Positions 1 to 5,139 of a stretch of 5,139 nucleotides of DNA are shown here, piece by piece (the first letter of the stretch is position 1; each line of letters opens with the position of its first letter). Position numbers and translations under genes: made by a program. Below the pieces are notes generated by a model. It was not told the DNA's origin and searched no databases. It saw only the letters and a list, made by a program, of their open reading frames with translations. The stretch is from assembly GCA_017539765.1 (NCBI GenBank), contig JAFYCH010000001.1:1-5139 (forward strand). The letters run 5' to 3'. The stretch comes from Clostridia bacterium. Lineage in GTDB: Bacteria; Bacillota; Clostridia; Christensenellales; UBA1242.

Positions 1-190
1 CACAAATATAACTATCGTAAAAATGAACATATCTTCTTCTTTGTGTAGTTTCGTCAACATAACCTGACTTTTTTGCGTTTTCTGGTCTTTGATTTCTGAG
101 CCAGCAACCCTCAAAATCAAAACTATCTTTGTCTGCAATAAAATACTTTTTAAGTATTTCTGCTTGACTATTGTTTAATTCTTGAATCAT
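1..190 (-). CDS. Unrecognised protein, N-terminal 63 residues (gene continues past the window edge)
   Basis: An open frame runs from an ATG at 190-188 to the left edge without a stop, giving at least 63 residues that begin MIQELNNSQAEILKKYF. I do not recognise the family. The visible part is hydrophilic, has no signal peptide or membrane segment, and is rich in aromatic and basic residues (a GCWLRNQRP stretch near residues 28-36, then RRRYVHFYDSY near 51-61), which suggests a soluble globular protein. Gene status is supported mainly by what precedes it: a perfect consensus promoter at 210-238 and an AGGA Shine-Dalgarno-like site (200-203) nine bases before the ATG. It lies downstream of ktrBA on the same strand, but the ktrA terminator (267-291) and its own promoter make it a separate transcription unit. 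Function unknown; the coding call itself is fairly secure. Confidence 0.72.
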   Translation of the reverse strand, partial: MIQELNNSQAEILKKYFIADKDSFDFEGCWLRNQRPENAKKSGYVDETTQRRRYVHFYDSYIC

Positions 191-209
191 GAAAAAATAT
201 CCTGATGAT

Positions 210-238
210 ATTATAGAATAAAGCACAAAAAATGTCAA
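210..238 (-). promoter_or_regulatory. Consensus sigma-A/sigma-70 promoter for the gene at 1-190
   Basis: Read on the minus strand, the -35 box is TTGACA (238-233) and the -10 box is TATAAT (215-210), separated by exactly 17 bases. All twelve positions match the consensus. The expected start of transcription is the A at about 203, which is also the first base of the AGGA ribosome binding site (203-200). The predicted 5' leader is therefore only about 13 nt. The promoter sits just past the ktrA terminator. Confidence 0.87.
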
Positions 239-266
239 ATAAGTATATGTCTACGTTATGACATCA

Positions 267-291
267 AAAAAACACCGCATGGGTGTTTTTT
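267..291 (-). terminator. Rho-independent terminator of the ktrB-ktrA operon
   Basis: The arms AAAAAACACC (267-276) and GGTGTTTTTT (282-291) are perfectly complementary around a 5-base loop. On the minus strand the hairpin starts three bases after the ktrA stop codon and ends in a run of seven T (272-266). Only four stem pairs are G-C rich and the rest is the A-tract/U-tract extension, so efficiency may be moderate. The structure is symmetric, but no plus-strand gene ends here. Confidence 0.8.
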
Positions 292-293
292 GC

Positions 294-1226
294 TTAGTTT
301 ATTGTCAATCCATTTGTAAGTGTGTGAATAACGTCAATAACATCACTTGAGCCATTACTTACCTCTTCAATTCGCTTTGGCTCACCAGCAACAAGAAGAA
401 CATCTCCTTTTTTGATTTCTGTCTCTGGCTCTGGATAAATAACATAGTCGTCTCTTTTAATAACAATTACAGAAATGTGATATTTTTTTCTGATGTCAAG
501 TTCAAGAATTGTCTTTTCTTGCCAATTGTCTGGTGCAGCAATTTCAACAATCTTAAACTTGTCTGTAAGTCTCATAATTTCGTTTACACTTGGATTAGAA
601 AGCATCTTTGCAACTTTTTGACCTGTATAGTCTTCTGGGAAAACAACAACATCTGCTCCAATACGCTCCAAAATTTCTTTATGTGGTTCACTGTTTGCTT
701 TTGCAACAACAAGTTTGACACCTAAATCTTTGCAGATAAGTGTTGCCAAAATGCTGGCTTGCATATCTTCTCCAATACAAACTACAACACAATCAAAATT
801 CTTGATACCTAAAGTTTGCAAAACTCCTGTTCCAGTTGCATCAGCAATTGCTGTGCCTGAAACATAGTTTTCAATTTCGTGAATATTTCTCTCACTAAGG
901 TCAATTGCCAAAACTTCATTGCCCTCATCGGTCAATGTCTTTGCAACAGTGCTTCCAAAACGACCAAGACCAATAACTGCAAATTGTGTCATTGATTTTT
1001 TAAGTTTTGATTCAACTTCTATCCTATCTTTTTTTGCTCTTTGAACAATTTTTTGAATCAAGTTTTCTTTTGGTTTTACATCTTTTTTTACATCATTTCT
1101 TACCACTTTTGGTTTTGATTCAACCTTTATAGCTTTTGTTTTTGCTTCTGCTTTGGCAACTTTTATTTGTTGTTTTGCTGCCTTAGCTTCTTTTCTGATT
1201 TCTTTTTTCTTTACTTCTTTTTTCAT
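294..1226 (-). CDS. ktrA: KtrA/TrkA-type RCK regulatory subunit of a potassium transporter, with a lysine-rich N-terminal extension
   Basis: Cytoplasmic gating subunit that binds a nucleotide and controls potassium flux through the KtrB channel. From residue 79 on, the 310-residue product is a complete RCK protein. A Rossmann RCK_N domain covers about 80-200, with the GLGRFG dinucleotide loop at 86-91, acidic D109 at the end of strand 2 (expected to bind the adenosine ribose) and an ADAT motif at 128-131. An RCK_C domain covers about 224-290. Typical KtrA proteins are about 220 residues; here residues 1-78 add a segment with 25 lysines and many alanines and glutamates, no hydrophobic stretch and no recognised domain. 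The start at 1226 is preferred because AGGAG lies five bases upstream, whereas Met79 (992-990) has no such site. The SD overlaps the ktrB stop, so the genes are probably translationally coupled. RCK_C domains of some KtrA proteins bind c-di-AMP; that is family knowledge and is not shown here. Confidence 0.95.
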   Translation of the reverse strand: MKKEVKKKEIRKEAKAAKQQIKVAKAEAKTKAIKVESKPKVVRNDVKKDVKPKENLIQKIVQRAKKDRIEVESKLKKSMTQFAVIGLGRFGSTVAKTLTDEGNEVLAIDLSERNIHEIENYVSGTAIADATGTGVLQTLGIKNFDCVVVCIGEDMQASILATLICKDLGVKLVVAKANSEPHKEILERIGADVVVFPEDYTGQKVAKMLSNPSVNEIMRLTDKFKIVEIAAPDNWQEKTILELDIRKKYHISVIVIKRDDYVIYPEPETEIKKGDVLLVAGEPKRIEEVSNGSSDVIDVIHTLTNGLTIN

Positions 1227-1231
1227 ATTAT

Positions 1232-1236
1232 CTCCT
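1232..1236 (-). promoter_or_regulatory. Ribosome binding site of ktrA, overlapping the ktrB stop codon
   Basis: AGGAG on the minus strand lies five bases before the ktrA ATG (1226). It shares bases with the TAG stop of ktrB (1237-1235, reading TTAGGAG). The overlap indicates coupled translation of the two subunits and fixes the ktrA start, which includes the 78-residue extension. Confidence 0.85.
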
Positions 1237-2605
1237 AACCAACATTGATTTTTGAATCTGGATATTCAATATTTCCATAAGCGTCTGGTGATTTTGAATG
1301 TATTGCAAACAATAAAGTAAGTGCTCCAACACGACCGATAAACATAAGCAATATCAAAATAATCTTTGACCCTAGTGTAAGCACTGGGGTTAATCCAAGT
1401 GATATTCCTACGGTGTTGAGTGCAGATAACACTTCAAATATAACTGCACTTGATGATGCCATAGGGTTACCTTTTTCTATCAAACAAATTGATATTGTTG
1501 CAGTTACAAAAAGTATTATTGCAAGGAACACTATTCTAAGTGCCTTTTGAATTGTTCGGTTTGTTATTCTTTTTCTATTTACAATCACATCACCATTTTC
1601 ACTTGAAGGTCTAAATGCAGCAACAAGTAAAACAAATATTGTTGTTGTTTTTACACCACCAGCAATTGACATAGGGCTTCCACCAATAAACATCAAAATG
1701 TCTGTAACCACTCTGCTTGAAGGCGTAAGATTTGCTTGGTCAAATGTAGAAAAACCTGCCGTACGTGGTGTTATTGATTGAAAGAAAGAATTTATTATCT
1801 TATCAGACACCGACATATTTCCGATTGTGCTAGGGTTATTCCATTCAAAGAGTGCAAACAATGCTGCTCCAACAAAAATTAAAACCGTTGTCATTATCAA
1901 AACAACTTTCACATGAAATGAAAATGGTTTCTTTTGACTTTTTTTAAACTTTCCAACTGATTCCAAAATAACAGTGTAACCAATACCACCCAAAACAATT
2001 AAGAACATAAGCGGAAGCAAAACAAATACGTTTTGTGCAAATGGTGCCATGTTTTGAAACTCTGTTCCTGTTGTTCCCAAGACATCAAAGCCAGCATTAC
2101 AAAATGCTGAAATTGAAATAAACAACGCCTTAAATATTCCACCAAAACCATATGCCATAATCATGCTTGGAAGCAGCAATACAAAGCCAACTGCTTCAAT
2201 AGAAAATACCATTATAGCAATCTTTTTTAAAAGTATCACTATACCCTGATTGGAATCTTTGTTTAAACTTTCTTGCAAGACCAATCTGTTTTTGTAACTA
2301 AGTTTTTTACCTGCTGCCAAAATAAGCATTGCCGAAATGGAAATAAATCCCAAACCACCAATCTGTATCAAAAGCATAATTACAATTTGACCAAAAAGCG
2401 AAAAATGAACTGCTGTGTCAACAACAATAAGACCTGTGACACATACGGCACTTGTGCTCGTAAACAATGAATCCGTAAATGCCCACCATTCTCCAGTTTT
2501 TGAAGCAATTGGCGTACATAGCAAAAACGTACCCAAAAGTATTATGGCCAAAAAGCTTAAAACTATCTTTGCAGGTGCATTAAGTGCAAATTTCTTTTTT
2601 TCCAT
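1235..2605 (-). CDS. ktrB: KtrB/TrkH-family potassium channel subunit
   Basis: Integral membrane potassium-uptake subunit of the KtrAB/TrkAH family, normally a dimer sitting on a KtrA ring. The 456-residue product has the expected four M1-P-M2 repeats. Candidate filter segments are at about 52-59 (SAVCVTGL), 166-173 (SAFCNAGF), 278-285 (ITPRTAGF) and 394-401 (SALNTVGI), each with its conserved glycine. The gate-loop region in the third repeat reads GGSPMSIAGGVKTTT (308-322), and the FIGRVG motif with a conserved arginine is at 422-427. Length and motifs are normal for an intact protein. The ATG at 2605 is chosen. A TTG at 2641 would add 12 residues (MNLCNCCGIIYS), but that TTG is part of the -35 box, so it should not be transcribed from this promoter. 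No Shine-Dalgarno site precedes the ATG and the predicted transcript start is at or one base before it, suggesting a leaderless message. It is the first gene of the operon, eight bases before ktrA. Sodium dependence is not decidable from sequence. Confidence 0.95.
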   Translation of the reverse strand: MEKKKFALNAPAKIVLSFLAIILLGTFLLCTPIASKTGEWWAFTDSLFTSTSAVCVTGLIVVDTAVHFSLFGQIVIMLLIQIGGLGFISISAMLILAAGKKLSYKNRLVLQESLNKDSNQGIVILLKKIAIMVFSIEAVGFVLLLPSMIMAYGFGGIFKALFISISAFCNAGFDVLGTTGTEFQNMAPFAQNVFVLLPLMFLIVLGGIGYTVILESVGKFKKSQKKPFSFHVKVVLIMTTVLIFVGAALFALFEWNNPSTIGNMSVSDKIINSFFQSITPRTAGFSTFDQANLTPSSRVVTDILMFIGGSPMSIAGGVKTTTIFVLLVAAFRPSSENGDVIVNRKRITNRTIQKALRIVFLAIILFVTATISICLIEKGNPMASSSAVIFEVLSALNTVGISLGLTPVLTLGSKIILILLMFIGRVGALTLLFAIHSKSPDAYGNIEYPDSKINVG

Positions 2606-2612
2606 ACTGTAT

Positions 2613-2641
2613 ATTATACCACAACAGTTACACAAATTCAA
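2613..2641 (-). promoter_or_regulatory. Extended -10 promoter of ktrB-ktrA
   Basis: On the minus strand, -35 TTGAAT (2641-2636, four of six) is followed by 17 bases and then -10 TATAAT (2618-2613, six of six). The -10 is preceded by TGG, giving the extended -10 form TGnTATAAT. Seven bases (ATACAGT) separate the -10 from the ATG, so transcription should start at 2606 (T) or at 2605, the A of the start codon. Confidence 0.82.
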
Positions 2642-2661
2642 GAAAATTGAGACTTTATGTA

Positions 2662-2677
2662 AATTTTGGTCAAAATT
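2662..2677. repeat. Short inverted repeat upstream of the ktrB promoter
   Basis: AATTTTG (2662-2668) and CAAAATT (2671-2677) form a perfect 7-bp inverted repeat with a GT spacer, about 20 bp upstream of the ktrB -35 box. TTTTGG and CCAAAA blocks at 2664-2669, 2679-2684 and 2691-2696 repeat the theme next to it. It could be a regulator site, but sequence this AT-rich produces such repeats by chance. Confidence 0.3.
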
Positions 2678-2742
2678 GCCAAAAATGTGATTTTGGGAGT
2701 ATTTTTAAACATATATATCACTTTCTTTTTACAATTATGTAT

Positions 2743-4139
<1,397 letters not shown>

Positions 4140-4149
4140 TTTACAAATA

Positions 4150-4179
4150 AAAAAATCCAACTATCTTGTTGGATTTTTT
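4150..4179. terminator. Bidirectional terminator after eno, shared with the convergent dut/tRNA-Gly transcript
   Basis: AAAAAATCCAAC (4150-4161) and GTTGGATTTTTT (4168-4179) form a perfect 12-bp inverted repeat around a 6-base loop. On the plus strand it starts ten bases after the eno stop and ends in six T. Because the arms carry A and T tracts, the minus strand has the same form, so it can also stop transcription coming from tRNA-Gly. No other terminator is seen between 4180 and the tRNA. Confidence 0.9.
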
Positions 4180-4193
4180 ATTGCTATTTTTGG

Positions 4194-4215
4194 AGCCTCT
4201 TTGTGGGTCCGACTC
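4194..4215 (+). repeat. Inverted partial copy of tRNA-Gly sequence (T-arm)
   Basis: GTGGGTCCGACTC at 4203-4215 on the plus strand is identical, over 13 bases, to the T-stem and T-loop of the minus-strand tRNA-Gly (4297-4285), so the two are inverted repeats about 70 bp apart. AGCCT at 4194-4198 also matches the 3' side of the tRNA anticodon arm at nearly the right distance. No complete tRNA can be folded around the copy on either strand. It may be a decayed tRNA fragment, or a trailer element able to pair with the T-arm of the precursor. Confidence 0.5.
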
Positions 4216-4269
4216 TATAGCTGATTTTAAAAAATAACAAATCTAACCTTGCCATCTTTTATTACTTAT

Positions 4270-4343
4270 TGGAGCGAGTGATGGGAGTCGGACCCACCTT
4301 TCAGGCTTGGGAAGCCCACGTACTACCGATGTACTACACCCGC
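4270..4343 (-). tRNA. tRNA-Gly, anticodon CCC
   Basis: A 74-base cloverleaf including the encoded CCA. The acceptor stem is GCGGGTG/CACTCGC with one G-U pair, the discriminator is T (usual for bacterial glycine tRNA), and the D-stem is GTAC/GTAC with G18-G19 kept in the loop. The anticodon arm is TGGGC-TTCCCAA-GCCTG (two wobble pairs at its outer end), with anticodon CCC at 4311-4309. The variable loop is four bases. The T-arm is GTGGG-TCCGACT-CCCAT, with a G49-U65 wobble. The T-loop is unusual: position 55, nearly always T (pseudouridine), is C. CCC should read mainly GGG, which is very rare in this window (one in ktrB, one in dut, none in eno or ktrA). No convincing promoter lies just upstream and no terminator separates it from dut, so it is probably processed from a dut transcript. 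Confidence 0.93.
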
Positions 4344-4394
4344 ACAAAATATGGCTGGATTCTTCATAAGTAAAGATATATGCCCGGTTTAGAA

Positions 4395-4412
4395 TAACAT
4401 TTTATCATGTTA
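4395..4412. repeat. Small inverted repeat in the dut-tRNA spacer
   Basis: TAACAT (4395-4400) and ATGTTA (4407-4412) pair around a 6-base loop. There is no T-run after it on the minus strand, so it does not look like a terminator for dut. The rest of the 117-base spacer (4344-4460) shows no ORF, no second RNA gene and no strong promoter. Confidence 0.25.
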
Positions 4413-4460
4413 AGCCCTACCCTTTGCCTATCTTACAAAACATCACAACCATATTACTTT

Positions 4461-4916
4461 TTATTTTTTTACAGTGCTGCCAAAACCACCAACACGTTCT
4501 GTTGTTATTTCTGGTTCATTATCAACTGTAAGATACTTCATAAAAATGCCTTGACCAATTTTGTCGCCGACTTTTATTTCATAAGGTTCATTGCCAAAAT
4601 TGTAAAGTCTAAACCCCAAGTTGCCGTCATTTGAAACATTGCCATAATAATCGCTGTCAATGACACCAAGTGTGTTTGCAAGCATAATTTGATGCTTACC
4701 CATTCCGCTTGTAACACACAAAAGCAAAACTTCGTCAGCTTCAAATTGAGCTTTGACATTTGTCCAAATCATTTCCATACTTTTTGGTGCAATTGTGATA
4801 TCAATTGGCGAATATAAATCATAACCTGCACTGTTTTTTGTTGCCCTTTGTGGCATTTTTACTGGAAGAGTTTCATACTTTATTGCATCTTCCCTAACTA
4901 CTTCAAATTTTCTCAT
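4461..4916 (-). CDS. dut: dUTP diphosphatase (trimeric dUTPase)
   Basis: Hydrolyses dUTP to dUMP and pyrophosphate, supplying dUMP for thymidylate synthesis and keeping uracil out of DNA. The 151-residue length fits the homotrimeric family. The motifs in order are motif 1 AGYDLYSP (30-37), motif 2 VTSGMGK (68-74), motif 3 GVIDSDYYGN (84-93) with the expected catalytic aspartate D87, motif 4 GDKIGQGIF (117-125) and the C-terminal motif 5 RVGGFGST (141-148). Motif 2 is odd: the family normally has Arg before the Ser (RSS or RSG), but here it is T69 (ACA, forward 4710-4712), one base from AGA. The other motifs look intact. The ATG at 4916 fits the family's N-terminus, has no Shine-Dalgarno site, and coincides with the predicted transcription start, suggesting a leaderless message. 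It is divergent from glmS and upstream of tRNA-Gly on the same strand. Confidence 0.95.
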   Translation of the reverse strand: MRKFEVVREDAIKYETLPVKMPQRATKNSAGYDLYSPIDITIAPKSMEMIWTNVKAQFEADEVLLLCVTSGMGKHQIMLANTLGVIDSDYYGNVSNDGNLGFRLYNFGNEPYEIKVGDKIGQGIFMKYLTVDNEPEITTERVGGFGSTVKK

Positions 4917-4922
4917 ATAAAT

Positions 4923-4951
4923 ATTATATCATAAACAAAAAATATGGTCAA
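4923..4951 (-). promoter_or_regulatory. Promoter of dut
   Basis: On the minus strand, -35 TTGACC (4951-4946, five of six), a 17-base spacer and -10 TATAAT (4928-4923, six of six). Exactly six bases (ATTTAT) follow before the ATG, so the standard start position falls on the A of the start codon at 4916. It leaves no room for a ribosome binding site. Confidence 0.87.
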
Positions 4952-4972
4952 TTTTTGCAGTATTGTTTATGA

Positions 4973-4990
4973 AAAATTTATATAAATTTT
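4973..4990. repeat. 18-bp perfect palindrome between dut and glmS
   Basis: AAAATTTATATAAATTTT is identical to its own reverse complement. It lies between the dut promoter and the weak glmS promoter region, where a dimeric regulator could act on either gene. A direct repeat of ATTTTTGCA (4951-4959 and 4996-5004) flanks it. All of this is in very AT-rich DNA, so chance is a real alternative. Confidence 0.35.
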
Positions 4991-4998
4991 ATTACATT

Positions 4999-5030
4999 TT
5001 TGCACAATATTTTCTTTAAAATAATATTAT
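4999..5030 (+). promoter_or_regulatory. Possible weak promoter of glmS
   Basis: Two overlapping candidates are visible: TTTGCA (4999-5004) with a 17-base spacer to TAATAT (5022-5027), and TGCACA (5001-5006) with an 18-base spacer to TATTAT (5025-5030). Each is clearly weaker than the other promoters in the window. A start near 5034-5037 would leave a leader of about ten bases that begins at the ribosome binding site. The 129-base intergenic region is too short for a complete glmS ribozyme. Confidence 0.35.
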
Positions 5031-5034
5031 GTAA

Positions 5035-5040
5035 AGGGGA
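5035..5040 (+). promoter_or_regulatory. Ribosome binding site of glmS
   Basis: AGGGGA lies five bases before the ATG at 5046. It is an imperfect but good purine-rich Shine-Dalgarno site and supports this start. Confidence 0.75.
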
Positions 5041-5045
5041 AATTT

Positions 5046-5139
5046 ATGTGCGGAATTGTTGGTTATGTTGGCAAAGATAATGCAATTGAAATTTTACATA
5101 ATGGATTAAAAAAATTGGAATACAGGGGCTATGACAGTG
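5046..5139 (+). CDS. glmS: Glutamine-fructose-6-phosphate aminotransferase, N-terminal 31 residues (runs off the window)
   Basis: First enzyme of amino-sugar synthesis: it makes glucosamine 6-phosphate from fructose 6-phosphate and glutamine, feeding peptidoglycan precursor synthesis in the cytoplasm. Only the start is present. It begins MCGIVGYVG, the class II glutamine amidotransferase signature in which Cys2 becomes the N-terminal nucleophile after Met removal, and continues to [11 protein letters not shown], the conserved GlmS block at about residues 21-31. Full-length GlmS is about 600 residues, so nearly all of it lies outside. Other class II amidotransferases share the MCGI start, but the EYRGYDS block favours GlmS. 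It is divergent from dut. No glmS ribozyme is seen upstream. Confidence 0.93.
   Translation, partial: MCGIVGYVGKDNAIEILHNGLKKLEYRGYDS

Noticed and set aside
477..725. Plus-strand open frame inside ktrA
   Set aside because: It lies wholly within the well-supported ktrA gene on the other strand, its product is low-complexity and Cys/Phe/Asn-rich, and it has no ribosome binding site.
2273..2690. Two plus-strand open frames opposite the start of ktrB
   Set aside because: They overlap conserved KtrB membrane segments and the ktrB promoter, and their translations resemble no protein family; they are antisense shadows.
4191..4269. A second, degenerate tRNA gene suggested by TGGAGC (a CCA end in minus orientation) and T-arm-like sequence
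   Set aside because: No matching acceptor, D or anticodon arms can be found within the needed distance on either strand, so it is reported only as an inverted T-arm copy.
4344..4380. Own promoter for tRNA-Gly (TTTACT-17-TATTTT on the minus strand)
   Set aside because: It matches only four of six bases in each box and would place the start inside the mature tRNA.
4407..4759. Small open frames overlapping dut on either strand
   Set aside because: dut carries all five dUTPase motif regions in its own frame, so the alternatives are shadows.
4917..5045. glmS ribozyme or another riboswitch upstream of glmS
   Set aside because: The space is too short and very AT-rich, and no conserved ribozyme core is seen.

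Overview
This is an AT-rich, densely packed chromosomal window from what looks like a low-GC Firmicutes-type (Bacillota or relative) bacterium. The grounds are KtrAB-type potassium transport genes, strong AGGAG/GGAGG ribosome binding sites, near-consensus sigma-A type promoters with 17-nt spacers, and A-rich codon choice (GCA, ACA, AAA, GAA). Tryptophan is encoded by TGG throughout and ORFs end at TAA or TAG, so the standard bacterial code is assumed. No mobile element, CRISPR array or phage gene is visible. The content is housekeeping: potassium uptake, glycolysis, nucleotide-pool sanitation, a glycine tRNA and the start of a cell-wall sugar gene.

Layout, left to right. (1) Positions 1-190, minus strand: 5' end of an unrecognised gene that runs off the window, with a perfect consensus promoter at 210-238. 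(2) 267-291: terminator of the next gene. (3) 294-2605, minus strand: a two-gene ktrB-ktrA operon (potassium channel subunit, then cytoplasmic RCK gating subunit). ktrA carries an unusual 78-residue lysine-rich N-terminal extension. (4) 2606-2825: divergent promoter region for ktrB and eno, with an operator-like palindrome on the eno -35 box. (5) 2826-4139, plus strand: enolase, ending in a hairpin terminator at 4150-4179 that works in both directions. (6) 4180-4343: a minus-strand tRNA-Gly with anticodon CCC and an atypical T-loop, followed downstream by an inverted copy of its T-arm sequence. (7) 4461-4916, minus strand: a trimeric dUTPase (dut) in which the usual motif 2 arginine is threonine. 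(8) 4917-5045: AT-rich spacer with an 18-bp palindrome. (9) 5046 onward, plus strand: start of glmS.

KtrB and KtrA form one complex. Enolase is monocistronic. dut and the tRNA have no visible terminator between them and probably share a transcript ending at the bidirectional eno terminator. glmS and dut are divergent.

The most interesting signal is in translation initiation. Two genes (dut and ktrB) have near-perfect promoters whose predicted transcription start falls on, or one base before, the ATG, and neither has a Shine-Dalgarno site. This suggests leaderless mRNAs next to conventional SD-led genes (ktrA, eno, glmS). I found no convincing multi-gene novel system in this window.
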